A stretch of 64,000 nucleotides of DNA from Boesenbergia rotunda (GCA_024364735.1 JAGFNQ010005263.1:121872-185871), one strand, 5' to 3'. Shown: positions 10,240 through 20,845, numbered from the stretch's first letter. Notes: a model not told the origin generated them from the letters alone. A program made the numbers and translations.

Positions 10240-11583
10240 ATCTCCTCCATTTTGATTTATGGTAACCCAGTTCAAAAGTTAATCTAAAAATACATATAAG
10301 CAAGTAATGAAACAGAGTTAAACAATAGCTTCAATATTAAAGCAATTTTTTCAAGGTTGGAAAAATTTTGAGAAACAACTTTTAACTCTCCCCCTTGATA
10401 AGTAATCTCCCCCTTTAGGTTTTAAAACATTTGTAATTTGGAAAAAATCATGAAAAATTAAAATAATGTATAAAGCTCCCCCTTGATTTAAAATTCTCCC
10501 CCTGAAGCTTTTTGAAAAATATGTAATTTTCAAATTGAAAGATTCTTCTAACTTATTTGAAAAATTCTAATATCACTTTGAAAAAGTTCATTACTTTGAA
10601 AAATTTCAAGTATCATTTTGATGAAAAATTCTAAGTTAAATTTAAATTATTAAAATTTTCCCTTTGAGAAAAAAATTAAGGAGACAGAGAATTTACTTTT
10701 CTTTGAGAAAAAATTTTAAAATTTAAATTTCTTTGAGAAAATAATTTACTTTTCTCTACTCTCCCCCTTTTGTAAAAAGAATTTTGATTAAGGAGACAGA
10801 GAAGATCATAAAATATTTAGATTTTGAAATTAAGCTTCAATTTTGAAAATTTAAGTTAGATTTTGAAATTAAGGTTGAATTTTGAAAACATAAGTTAGAT
10901 TTTGAAATTGAGTTTGAATTTTGAAACAATTTTGAAAATTTAAGTTAGATTTTGAAATTAAGTTTGAATTTTAAAAACTTAAGTTAGATTTTGAAATTAA
11001 GGTTGAATTTTGAATCACTTAACGTAGATTTTGAAATTGAGTTTGAATTCTGAAAGACTTAAGTTAGATTTTGAAATTGAGTTTGAAGTTTGAAATAATT
11101 TTGAAATTGAGTTAAGTATTAAAATATGGTAAAATTTTAAATTTGATTTATTAAATTAAAGGTAAAATTGATTAGATGTGTGGTTGGTTAGGTTGGACTA
11201 ATCTTTTTAAATCCTAAGCATCTCACCCATTTCTAAGTGACAAAACAGGGAACCCTTATCTGTTTTGTGAGATGCATCAAATTTTATCTTTGAATTTAAA
11301 TTAAAAACTATGATTTGATTGAACCATGAGTTAGATTCAAGTTTAACAAGTAGTAAATTAAAAATAAATTTCAATAATCGGCATCCAGGTCTTGGTGTGA
11401 CACAGGAGCCTTCTTGGATATCGGTGCAACGACCCTTTCCTAGACAAAGCCTTTTAAAGAAATTTTATTTTCAAATCACTCTTTAAGAAACCTTGGTCTA
11501 ATTAGTCGAGGAAGTGGCGAGGTAGCTTCGGCTAGTTCCACTGGTTTAAAATGACCAAATAGGGTACGCCTTACCCTACCTGA
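10240..11583 (-). mobile_element. internal 3' remnant of SIRE-like element H
   Basis: The PPT complement atctcctccattttgat lies at 10240. AT-rich filler (10260-11150) with tttgaaattaagtttgaatttt words comes next, then a conserved stem-loop (11218-11275) and the conserved spacer block (11384-11560). No gag or pol is present before the element is cut at 11584 by the LTR of G. The order of parts matches A. No open reading frame here deserves a gene call. Confidence 0.65.
11218..11275 (-). other. conserved stem-loop (copy in H)
   Basis: The arms gcatctcac (11218-11226) and gtgagatgc (11267-11275) pair perfectly over 9 bp. A second inverted repeat, caaaacag/ctgttttg, lies inside and abuts the right arm. 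It is the same element as at 3198-3263, 57278-57333 and 60437-60495. Confidence 0.6.
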
Positions 11584-11693
11584 TGTTGGTGTAGGAAGCA
11601 CCATATCGAACCTTGTTTTGATATTGGCAAAGGATTCAAAGTTAAGTGTTATTTGTGATCTAATGTTGTTACTTGAGTGTGCAGAAACAAAGT

Positions 11694-12030
11694 CCTAGCG
11701 AAGGGCTGCTAGGCACCTGGCGAAGGGTAGCGAAGGGCTGCTAGGCACCTGGCGAAGGGATGCCAGGAAAACAAGTCCTAGCGAAGGGCTGCTAGGCACC
11801 TGGCGAAGGGCTGCCAGGAAACCAAGTCCTAGAGAAGGGCTGCTAGGCACCTGGCGAAGGGCTGCCAGGAAACAAAGTCCTAGCGAAGGGCTGCTAGGCA
11901 CCTGGCGAAGGGCTGCCAGGAAACAAAGCCCTAGCGAAGGAATGCTAGGCACCGAGCGAAGGGCAGCTCGGCATCCAAGACCTGACAAAGGACCGTCAGG
12001 CAAAAGTCCAACCAAAGGAGCGGTTGGCAT
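11694..12030. repeat. hairpin array with covarying stems in G LTR
   Basis: About thirteen units each form a 6-bp stem around an 8-nt loop, mostly gaagggct. Stems seen are CCTAGC/GCTAGG, CCTGGC/GCCAGG, CCGAGC/GCTCGG (loop gaagggca), CCTGAC/GTCAGG (loop aaaggacc) and CCAACC/GGTTGG (loop aaaggagc). Units alternate CCTAGC and CCTGGC types with spacers aaacaaagt. The loop word stays nearly constant while both arms change together. Confidence 0.85.
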
Positions 12031-12582
12031 CAGGTAAACTCTCCCGAGAGGAGTAGGTGAGGACGCGTTCCTCGTCGAGGGAACAGTAGGCGTCGGTTCG
12101 ACCTAGGACTCCATTTTGGAGACCAAAGTCAGAACCAAGACAGCTAAGGCTGTATAAATAAATATCTTATTGTTGCATTGTGTTTTGGACTAACCCTGGA
12201 TGCAGGACCGAAGGAACGTGTGTCTGCAGCTCAGAAAGCCTCAAAGGAGAGAGTCAAAGGCTGAGTAGGGCACCCAGAGTGTCCCGGGCGCCCCCAAGGT
12301 ACATACAAAACATGTCAAAGGAAAAAGGGTTCGAATAGCTGCTGGGCGGGGCGCCCCCGTGCTCCCGGGCGCCCCCTGCGTCCCGAGCGCCCCCAGGCGC
12401 ATACATCGAACCAAGAAGCCCTCGAAGCCAAGCAGATAACGTTTGACCCGGTCAATCCGGGCGCCCCGAGCGCTCCGGGCGCCCCGGTCAAAGCGGATCC
12501 TGAGGATCAGACGCGACCGAGACTTTTACGGATCAAAGGCCACGTGGGGGGCGCCCCCGACGTCCCGGGCGCCCCCTGGCCC

Positions 12583-12590
12583 TATATAAA
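12583..12590 (+). promoter_or_regulatory. TATA box of G LTR
   Basis: TATATAAAGGGCCCTCG directly follows a cluster of GGGCGCCCC words (12350-12575). The same TATA and flank occur in both LTRs of I, so this is the family promoter. Confidence 0.6.
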
Positions 12591-13001
12591 GGGCCCTCGA
12601 CCAAGGCTTCAAGGAATCAGTTCTTTCAACGCCTCAAAGATCTTCTACGCTCGTGCCTTGCTCCGGAAACACTCCAACTCGAGCCGACGACGTCTCGCTG
12701 TCCTGAAAAAGTCAATCCACTCCGGACGTCGGTAACGAAGATCGAAATTTGTTATTATTATTTTAGTGCACCTATTTGTAATCAAATATTGTAAACTGTT
12801 TTGCGCGTATATAGAATTGCCCAAAGTAAACGGTCAACGACCGTGGGCCTTGGAGTAGGAGTCGACACAGGCTCCGAACCAAGTAAATCGACTGTGTCTG
12901 TGTGCTGTGTTTTAATTTCCGCTGTGCAATCGCTCTTTACGTAATTCCGAAAATTTACCGATATTCACCCCCCCCTCTATCGGTTTTCTCGATCCAACAA
13001 G

Positions 13002-13013
13002 TGGTATCAGAGC
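13002..13013 (+). promoter_or_regulatory. primer binding site of element G
   Basis: TGGTATCAGAGC lies 2 nt after the LTR end and matches the initiator-methionine tRNA 3' end. Confidence 0.85.
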
Positions 13014-13543
13014 GGGGAAGCTCAAATTTGGTGCAACCACCAGTTTGAGAGTTTTTCGGATTTACGAAATTTTTTATTTTATTTCTTTTCTTTTTGTTAA
13101 TCAACACCACTCGATCAGTCTCCCTTTTTATTTTCAAATAAATAATATCTGAAGGTGTATTTAAAATATTCTTACGCTTTTTTCAATTTTGAATTCTCAT
13201 TTTTTCACTATAAGTCAAAATTGATAAAACGAATAATTTTTAAAAATTTGTCACAATTTTTTTATTATTATTTTAATATTTCCCTCGAAATTCGTGCTAT
13301 CTTAATTCGAGCAAATTTTTGTTAACATTAAAATTTTAATTTTTCATCATTAATCAGAATTGACAAAATTAATATTTTCAAAAATTTGTCATAAATTGTT
13401 TTTATTATCTTAGTATAATTCTGCCTCGAAATTCGTGCAACATTTATTTTGAGCTATTTCTTCCCTTCTCCCGCACTACTAATCCAATACCAAGTCTTGG
13501 TACAATTTTTTGTTATTTTGTTTGTGTGCAAGGTTTATATTAA
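13014..13543 (+). other. untranslated leader of G
   Basis: About 530 bp of AT-rich leader separate the primer site from gag. It holds two diverged copies of an ataattttt-aaaatttgtcac block (near 13230 and 13375) followed by cctcgaaattcgtgc. I see no gene in it. Confidence 0.5.
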
Positions 13544-14425
13544 ATGGCCAACCAAGAGTGGAACAGTGCACGCCCACCACTATTCTCCGGCGAGAACTTC
13601 ACGTTTTGGAAATGTCAAATGGAGTCCCTTCTGAAGGCCCACATGGACTTATGGCAGATCATCCAAACGGGATTCTAGTTACCCGTAGAAGAGGAGTCAT
13701 CAATCGAGTGGGACAAACTGGATGAACACATCCTCAATTAAGTTGAGACCGATGCAAGGGCAACTGCAATCCTACAATGTGGCCTAACCAAGGAGCAACT
13801 CAAGCTAGTAGGTCCATGCAGATGTGCTAAAGAAATCTGGGAAAAATTGATTAACCTTCATCAAGAAATCTCAGATGAAGAAGAAGATTAGGTAAGTTAT
13901 CTTGCCCTTTCGGTTCAAGAACAAGGAGCTGAGATTGACTCGACACCCGACATCGAAATCGAACCAGAGTCAAATGATGAATTGACTGAGACAAAAAGGG
14001 TAACCAATTTCGAATCATTTTCTGAATTAAAATTAAATATTCAAGTTGATACTGCAATGGTCGAGGAAGGTATACTTTTTATTGCAGGAAAAACTCCAAG
14101 AGAACCACCAAAAAAGAAGATTCAACCTGTACCTGAGTCCAACTCAGACTCAGAATTTGACGACAATGAAGGAGATCGAACCAAACCGGTCCGGTCAGCT
14201 CGTGATCACTACAAGATGCTAAAGGCACAAAAAGGAAAGACAGCAAGTATTAAGGGGGAGATTCCCAACCGGGAATCAAAAGGTAAATTTACAGTATTTA
14301 AAAATCCATTATTTATCTCAAACAACGTAATTAATTCATATAAATTTAATATGTTAGAAAATTTAATTCATAATCTTGCTAATTTTGAAAATCCGGAGTA
14401 TTACTCCAATGGTGACCTTACTTAG
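13544..14425 (+). pseudogene. SIRE-like Gag, decayed, of element G
   Basis: The start MANQEWNSARPPLFSGENF with the following tryptophan-containing helix is the conserved N-terminus of plant SIRE/copia Gag, the capsid protein that packages element RNA. The same frame runs to 14425 but is broken by in-frame stops at 13676, 13739 and 13889. Downstream of residue 145 there is an acidic linker (SNSDSEFDDNEGD). The CCHC knuckle expected after it is missing, replaced by an Asn/Phe-rich tail, so gag was internally deleted as in A. No protease, integrase or RT follows; after 14425 comes the family's spacer sequence and then gypsy sequence. Confidence 0.7.
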
Positions 14426-14637
14426 ATAATTATTTGCTTTAATTGTATGTTTCTTTTTATGTTTATTTATTTGCTTAAAATTAGGATTGATTAGTTTAAG
14501 GACTAAACGTCTAACTGAAATTTGAACAACATAGTATTGGGTGGAGGTGAGATGATAGTACATTAGGGAAACCAATTCTAATAAGGTCAAGTATACAATA
14601 CTTGGTCTCTTTAGACTGGTGAAACTAGCCGAAGCTA
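14426..14637 (+). other. gag-pol spacer remnant of G
   Basis: The words aacatagtattgggtgg, gagatgatagtacattagggaa and aactagccgaagctaccgat are the reverse complement of the block at 60830-60905 in I. Because G is on the plus strand, the orientation is consistent. The block ends abruptly in gypsy sequence at 14638-14642. Confidence 0.6.
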
Positions 14638-14642
14638 CCGAT
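14638..14642. other. microhomology junction between G and E
   Basis: The bases ccgat belong both to the SIRE-like spacer (gaagctaccgatcc in I, as complement) and to the gypsy pol sequence (gatttccgatagtgg at 21160). The left sequence is copia and the right is gypsy, which points to end-joining or illegitimate recombination at a 5-bp match. Confidence 0.7.
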
Positions 14643-15970
14643 AGTGGAGTTTTATATCTCCGGGATCGATTATGCGTTCCCGACGACTCCGATTTACGGA
14701 CGAGGATACTCGAAGAAGCTCACGGAATGCCTTATGCGATGCATCCTGGGTCTACCAAGATGTATCAGGATCTGAAGGGCAAATTTTGGTGGTCCGGCAT
14801 GAAGAAAGATGTAGCCCACTATATCAGCATGTGTTTGACCTGCCAGAGGGTCAAAGCAGAACACCAGAGACCTGGGGGAGTTCTGCAGCCTCTACCTATT
14901 CCCGAGTGGAAATGGGAGGACATCTCTATGGATTTCATAGCAGGGCTGCCCCGGACTACGAATGGATATGATAGTATATGGGTTATTGTGGACCGACTGA
15001 CCAAGTCCGCCCATTTTCTGGCTATCAGAATGACTTATTCAGTTGAGCAGTTGGCTCAACTGTACGTCAAGGAGATTGTCCGACTACACGGGGTTCCCAA
15101 GACCATCGTCTCTGACCGAGATGGTCGATTTACTGCTGATTTTTGGGGATACGTGTAGAAGGCCCTTGGCACGAAGCTGAAGTCAGTACAGCCTTTCACC
15201 CCCAGACTGACGGGCAGACTGAACGAGTAAACCAGATACTAGAAGATATGTTACGAGCTTGCGCCTTGGACTTCAAGGGAAGCTGGTGTCGATACCTGAG
15301 CCTGGCAGAGTTTGCTTATAACAACAGTTATCAGGCTACTATCAGGATGGCACCGTACGAAGCACTGTACGGAAGGAAATGCAGATCTCCTTTATGCTGG
15401 CATGAGAGTGGTGAAAAGAGGGAGCTGGGACTCCAGACCGATATTATTGATGAGACCACTCAGGCTATAAAGAATATCCGCCAGCGGATAGAAACTGCTC
15501 AGAGTCGGCAGAAGAGCTACGCTGATAGACGACGTCGACCACTGGAGTTCGAGGTTGGGGATTCGGTATTTCTGAAGGTAGCCCCTATGAAAGGGGTGAT
15601 GAGATTTGGAAAGAAGGGGAAACTGAGTCCACGATACGTGGGACCCTACCAGATTTTGAGACGAGTAGGCAAGGTGGCCTACGAGATGGAGCTACCGCCA
15701 GAAATGGCGGCTATCCACAACGTCTTCCATGTGTCGATGCTCAAGAAGTGTACCCCTGATGCGAGTCAAATGATAGAACCCCCACCAGTGCAAGAACAAG
15801 AGAGTCTTAGTTCCGAACGCCGACCGATCCAGATCCTAGATCGGGAATTTAAAAGACTAAGGAACAAGGAAATATCCTTAGTAAAGATTCTGTGGCGGAA
15901 CGAGCAGTTCGAAGAAGCCACCTGGGAACAGGAAGATACGATGCGATCAAAGTATCCTGAACTATTTTAA
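14643..15970 (+). pseudogene. truncated gypsy integrase and chromo-like end (E, first copy)
   Basis: The frame starts abruptly inside pol and shows the HHCC zinc-binding N-terminus of integrase (H-x-H near the start, then CLTCQRVKAEH), which binds element DNA ends. The catalytic core has WEDISMDFIAGLP and IVSDRDGRF, and in the second frame VNQILEDML. The C-terminus carries a GPYQILRRVGKVAY motif and a chromo-like end (EEATWEQEDTMRSKYPELF) that in this family targets chromatin. A TAG at 15156-15158 and a 1-nt loss just after it split the reading into two frames. The second copy at 20847-22491 has both lesions too. Everything upstream of integrase is absent. Confidence 0.85.
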
Positions 15971-15992
15971 AGTTCGGGACGAACTTTCTATA

Positions 15993-16005
15993 AGAGGGGG
16001 AGGAT
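15993..16005 (+). promoter_or_regulatory. polypurine tract, E first copy
   Basis: Agagggggaggat directly precedes the LTR start tgtaacacc. Confidence 0.75.
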
Positions 16006-16350
16006 TGTAACACCCCAAATTTGTCAATGTAAAATCATGACAATGTATGAAAATGGTTATAATGAAATGATATGAATTTCATGCAATCACATGCCATGAA
16101 ATGTTATGAATGTATGAAATATTATATTCATGAAATATAATTATCATGAAATATTAGCATGAAATATTATATTCATGAATATGGAATATTAAAAATATTA
16201 TGAAATAATATTTTTGGAATATTATGAAATATTCTGAATTCATAAAATATTATTCCTATTATGAAATTTCATGATGGGCTTGGTTTAATGGGCTTTGACA
16301 TGGGTTAGTGCAAATTGTGATAAAAGGAAGAGCTAGAAAGGAGGAAGCAA

Positions 16351-16404
16351 GGATTGAACCTTGGACCTCCTAGTTGCACTCACCATGTCATAACCAATGA
16401 ACCA
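16351..16404 (-). other. antisense tRNA-like A/B-box module in E LTR
   Basis: On the minus strand TGGTTCATTGG (16394-16404) fits the Pol III A-box TRGYNNANNGG. GGTTCAATCC (16351-16360) lies 33 bp further on and resembles a shortened B-box, inside a T-arm-like stem CAAGG/CCTTG. It runs opposite to the LTR's own transcription, upstream of the TATA box. The right LTR repeats it at 22872-22925. A full tRNA cloverleaf is not evident. Confidence 0.45.
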
Positions 16405-16486
16405 AGCAATATTTCATGTAGAAGGAGAAAGGAACATGCTTGTTAAGTGTGTAAGAGTGAAGAGACATGTCTTTTCATGAGAGAAG

Positions 16487-16495
16487 TATAAATAA
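16487..16495 (+). promoter_or_regulatory. TATA box of E left LTR
   Basis: TATAAATAA lies 481 bp from the LTR start. The right LTR has it at 23008-23016. Confidence 0.55.
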
Positions 16496-17642
16496 GGGAG
16501 TTGGAATAACTTCCTCTTTTTTTTATCTTCTTCCTCACTCTCCAAAACCGAAACCTCCTTCATCTTCTTCCCTTGTCCATTTTCGAAAATCAAGTCTAGG
16601 GTTCTAGCCCTAGAAAAGTTGGAAGGAAGAAGACCTTTGAAGGTTCTTGCCACTACTAAGTCTAAGGAGCCCTAGAGAAGATTCGGAAAGGATTTTCACT
16701 TGCCCTACAAATCTAGGGTACCCTACAGAGTAAGAGAAAGAGAAATCCAAGCGAAAGGATGTAAGTATCCTCTCGCCTGTGGCATAATTGTTGTTGAATG
16801 TTTGTTTGTTTCATTCTTTTGCAAGATCACAAGGACCCTCCTTGATGAAGGTTTCGGCCACCCCAAGTAAGGGGTCCAAGAAAAGAGTTTTTGGCCAAAC
16901 CTTGATGCATGCTAGTACTCATAGGGACTTTAGACTCATATGTGTGTTTTCCAAATTTTTGGAAGGACAAAAACTAGGGTTTGGTACCCTACAAGTTTCG
17001 GCCACCCTTGTGGTGGAGGCCAAGTGAAGTTTTCTTTTATCAAACCTTGATACATGCTAGTGCCCTAGGATTCTATACACATGTGTGGTGTTTCCAAATG
17101 TTTGGGAGAACAAAAATTAGGGTTTTAGCCACCCTACAACTTTCGGCCAAAGGGGATTAAATTGGGTTTGTTATCCTAGGATGAGTAAATGGTTAGTAGT
17201 GTAGGTAAGGTGCTTGGATAAATATTTGTGTGAAGATGCAGATTCCAAAACCTTAGCGTTCCTACCCTACACTATTCGGCCAAGGCTTGAACATTAGGGT
17301 TTAGGAAGGTTGAATTATTTTATGTGATGTGTATGTGAAATGATATGAGATGTATATGCATGAGATGATTAAATGAGATGTTTGATTGAAATATGATGCA
17401 CGTACGAATTATGAGGCATGTATGAAATATGATGAACATGTGAACATGTATGACATATGATGTATGTATGAACATGTATAAAATATGATGAAAATATGAA
17501 CATGTATGAAAACATGATGCATGTATGCATGAAATGTGATGTATGAACATGGATGACATGTGATGTATGAACATGGATGACATATGATGTATGAACATGA
17601 TGTGTTGATAATATGCTTAAAAAGGGTTACTCTATTGAAACT

Positions 17643-17716
17643 GGGATCAAGAGCACCCGAATGTGTGGTGTGTCCCTAGGGGATCAAGAGCACCCGAATG
17701 TGTGGTGTGTCCCTTT
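17643..17716. repeat. 37-bp direct duplication in E left LTR
   Basis: Two adjacent copies of gggatcaagagcacccgaat plus gtgtggtgtgtccct. The same pair is at 24165-24238 in the right LTR. Confidence 0.8.
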
Positions 17717-18835
17717 GAGAAGTGATTAAGAGTACCTTTAGGCATATACATATATGAGTAATTGCATGATAAATTACTTTACTTTGGAAAGTTGTGTACC
17801 CGACTCGGAAGGGGGTCGTTAAACAAATCCAATGAGCATGTTAAGGTCATGGCATTGGTAGGACGGAAGGGTCCTGCTCTAATTAGATTGGTGGCTCGCT
17901 ACCCCAATTTATTAGGGAACGCGCATGATGTGGTACGACAACTGGGCCCTGGATGATGATATGATATTTTGAAGTACTTACCATTATGGAACCTTTTTGA
18001 AAAACATTTCTCATCATGTGATCTTGTTCCGTAAAGTACTTAGAGATAAATTGATGTGATGTTTATGATGCTTTGATGAGATGCTTATGATGCTGATAAT
18101 TCTATCTGATTATTGTGTACATGATATGATGTATTGATATGGATTTTGCGAGTAGGCCCGGATTCTTACTAAGCATGTTTTGCTTACTAGTTCCTGTTAT
18201 TTTTCTTATGCTGCAGATAGCGGTAAGAAATACTCGAACTAAAGGAAGAGCAGAGGGAAGGTTGGAGGATGTGTGTGGTGATGGCTCGGGAAAGAACGAA
18301 AGATTCTATCTACCTTGTTTTGTCTAGAATCTAAACTGCTTCCCATAATTACTATTGAAATTGTATTGCTATACTCTGAATGGGTGATGATCATGACTAC
18401 TCTACTGTGATTGAGTTAGTGGTATGGAACCTATGTTATGCTAGATAATACTATCATTAATGTTTAAATATTGTAGAATGCATGCTAAGGAAAATACTAG
18501 GTAATTACTATTTTCTGTTTTCTTATGAATGCTTCCTTTGCATGTATCTAAGACTAGATAACTCTTGCTATATTCCTATGTTGTATCTTGTTCAAACCAT
18601 GTTTATTCCATGCTTTAGTGTGTTAAATGATCTTCCTATTAGGTTGTAAATGCATGTAGATATAAAAGAAATGAAAAACCATGCTTGGTAAATTAGTCTT
18701 CAATAGGCATGCCTACTACATTTCTTGTATGTATCTGTTTTGTTTGGATATACATGCTTAACTTGATAATATGATACGAATGTATGGACCCGTAACCCCG
18801 CCTTTAGGGTAGATATAAGGTCGGGCGTTACAAGT

Positions 18836-18848
18836 TGGTATCAGAGCA
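18836..18848 (+). promoter_or_regulatory. primer binding site of E
   Basis: TGGTATCAGAGCA lies 3 nt after the LTR end. It shows that the LTR at 16006-18832 serves as a 5' LTR. Confidence 0.85.
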
Positions 18849-19070
18849 GATTTCCCCTCCACCACACACACATCAAGCTTCCTCCTGCCGCTTCCAAGTA
18901 AGAAATCCTAACTCGCCTTACTTTACATTATTTCATGTACAGAGATGGTATATGCTTGCATAAGATAGAGATGATTTATGCTTGCACAATATAGAGATGA
19001 TTTATGCTTGCATAACAAGAAAAAGTAGCATTAATTCTCATGTAGCTTATTTATCACCTGTATGATAGAT
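18849..19070 (+). other. untranslated leader of E
   Basis: A short leader with three tandem copies of an agagatgatttatgcttgca-type word (18942-19020). It is non-coding. Confidence 0.55.
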
Positions 19071-19556
19071 ATGGCTAGAGGACGTAGCAATCGGGGTAAT
19101 GAGACAGCACCCCCACCTAATATGATGCAAGTGATTACAGACCTGCAGCGTCAGGTCACTGAACAACAGAAGATAATAAACACTCTGATGACCCAGCAGG
19201 GGAACACTGCAACCCCGCAGGGAAGTCAGAATGCGATACCTACTGAGCCTCCAACTGCACAGGCACCCCCGGACACTCCGGTCCGAGGAGTCCGACAGGA
19301 GGCCTATCTGATTCTGTGGCAGAGACTTAAGCCGGAAAAGTTCTCGGGCACCTGCGAGCCCTGGGATGCCCAGGCCTGGCTCAAGACAGTTGAGAGCATA
19401 GTGGAATTATTAGACTGGCCCGAGCATGAGAAAAAAATTAAATGTGTCTCGTTCTGCCTCACTGGCGACGCCAGGATGTGGTGGGAACGGGTAAAAGCTA
19501 GAAGGTCAGTGGACCAGATGAAGTGGAAGGACTTCGAGTCCGAATTTCTGGAAGAT
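19071..19556 (+). pseudogene. gypsy Gag N-terminal part of E
   Basis: It starts MARGRSNRGN, then has a Gln-rich coiled-coil-like stretch (about residues 20-45) and the retrotransposon capsid core: FSGTCEPWDAQAWLKTVE, then CVSFCLTGDARMWWERV, then FESEFLED. The capsid assembles the particle. The upstream codons at 19062 (MID) are probably not used, because MARGR is the family start. The frame runs directly into sequence from behind the protease, so the capsid C-terminus, the CCHC knuckle and the protease active site have been deleted. The product could not process or package normally. Confidence 0.8.
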
Positions 19557-20845
19557 GTTAGAAAATGGATGCTCTGGATTTCTAGCTCATGTGGTTGATA
19601 CCAGTCCTACAGAGGACCCGAAGCTAGAAGATGTCAAAATTGTATACAATTACCCAGAGGTATTTCCTGACGACTTACCTGGGTTAGCACCTGAAAGAGA
19701 TGTTGAATTTGCTATTGATTTGATTCCTGATACTAACCCCATCTCGAAGGCACCGTACCGAATGGCGCCGACTGAATTGAAGGAATTGCAAGGACAGCTA
19801 CAAGAGCTTCTCGACAAGGGACTTATTCGCCCTAGTCATTCCCCCTGGGGAGCTCCCGTACTGTTTGTCAAGAAGAAGGACGGGTCGATGCGTATGTGTA
19901 TCGACTATCGGGCATTAAACAATGTGACCATAAAGAACAGGTACCCTCTACCCAGGATAGATGATCTGTTCGATCAGTTAAAGGGAGCTACGGTTTTCTC
20001 TAAGATCGATCTGAGGTCTGGTTATCACCAGGTCCGGGTGAAAAATGAGGATATACCCAAAACTGCTTTTCGGATGAGATACGGACATTATGAGTTCGTA
20101 CTCCGGCAATATTCATGGATCTTATGAATCAGATTTTCTCGGTATTTCTCGACAGATTTGTGATCGTCTTCATCGACGACATCCTTATTTATTCGAGGAC
20201 TTCCGAAGAGCATGCAGAGCACCTGAGTGTAGTATTACAGATTCTTCAGAAAGAACAACTGTATGCTAAGTTTTCGAAATGTGAGTTCTGGCTGAACCAG
20301 GTATCATTCTTGGGACATGTTATCTCCAAGGACGGAGTGATGGTCGACCCAATTAAAATTGAGGCCGTAAGTAACTGGTCCAGACCCAAGAATGCCAGTG
20401 AAGTCAGAAGTTTTCTGGGGTTAGCAGGTTACTACAGAAAATTCGTAGAGAACTTCTCTCGGATTGCAGCCCCTATGACAGCTCTTACAAAGAAGGATAA
20501 GAAATATACCTGGACCGAGGAATGTGAGAAGAGTTTCTCTGAACTGAAAAGGAGGCTGACTAGCGCTCCTATATTGACTCTTCCCGAAAGTGATACGGGT
20601 TTCGATATGTACAGCGACACATCCAAACTGGGACTCGGAGCTGTACTTATGCAAAATGGGAAGGTAATTGCCTATGCCTCTAGACAATTAAAGGAACATG
20701 AAAAGAATTATCCTACCCATGATTTGGAATTAGCAGTGGTGGTCTTTGCACTGAAAACATGGAGGCATTATTTGTATGGCACTCGGTGCAAGGTCTTTAC
20801 TGATCACTAGAGTCTGCGGTATTTCTTCACCCAGAAAGACCTGAA
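19557..20845 (+). pseudogene. reverse transcriptase and RNase H of E, broken
   Basis: The region copies element RNA into DNA. It begins with the protease-RT linker (YPEVFPDDLPGLAPERDVEF), then RT with LFVKKKDGSMRMCIDYRALN, KIDLRSGYHQV and the catalytic FIDDILIYS. RNase H follows, with YSDTSKLGLGAVL, DLELAVVVFALK and FTDH. A short deletion near 20101-20113 removes the conserved MPFG segment between KTAFRMRYGHYEFV and the next helix and shifts the frame. A TAG follows FTDH at 20808-20810. Both lesions are absent from the related D element. Enzymatic activity is excluded. Confidence 0.85.

Larger units (their letters stand above)
11584..12999 (+). repeat. 5' LTR of SIRE-like element G
   Basis: The 1416-bp LTR starts tgttggtgtaggaagcacc and ends gatccaaca, two bases before a primer site. 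It contains a hairpin array (11694-12030), a GGGCGCC-rich promoter-proximal region (12270-12580), a TATA box (12583-12590), the shared C-rich tract at 12962-12979 and a conserved end. It inserted into H's internal region at 11583. It is related to the LTRs of I (54796-56204), F and O. Confidence 0.85.
16006..18832 (+). repeat. shared LTR of Tekay-like gypsy E (left)
   Basis: The 2827-bp LTR starts tgtaacacccc and ends gggcgttaca. It ends the first pol copy and also stands as the 5' LTR of the second, because a primer site follows at 18836. It differs from 22527-25355 at only about eight positions that I noticed, so the two are recent copies. It includes an antisense tRNA-like module (16351-16404), a TATA box (16487-16495), repeated accctacaac/tttcggcca words, an atg-rich degenerate stretch (17330-17600) and a 37-bp direct duplication (17643-17716). 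Confidence 0.9.

Noticed and set aside
11695..12030. 111-residue minus-strand ORF with repeated SSPSLGLCFLAALRQVP words
   Set aside because: It is the translation of the hairpin array. The same words occur in O, where frames break, and nothing suggests selection on the protein.
17320..17598. 92-residue His/Met/Ile-rich minus ORF in the E LTR (also 23842-24120)
   Set aside because: It is a by-product of the atg/cat-rich degenerate repeat; identical in the twin LTR only because the LTRs are near-identical.
20421..20687. 88-residue minus-strand ORF opposite gypsy RT
   Set aside because: It is the shadow of the conserved RT/RNase H coding strand.
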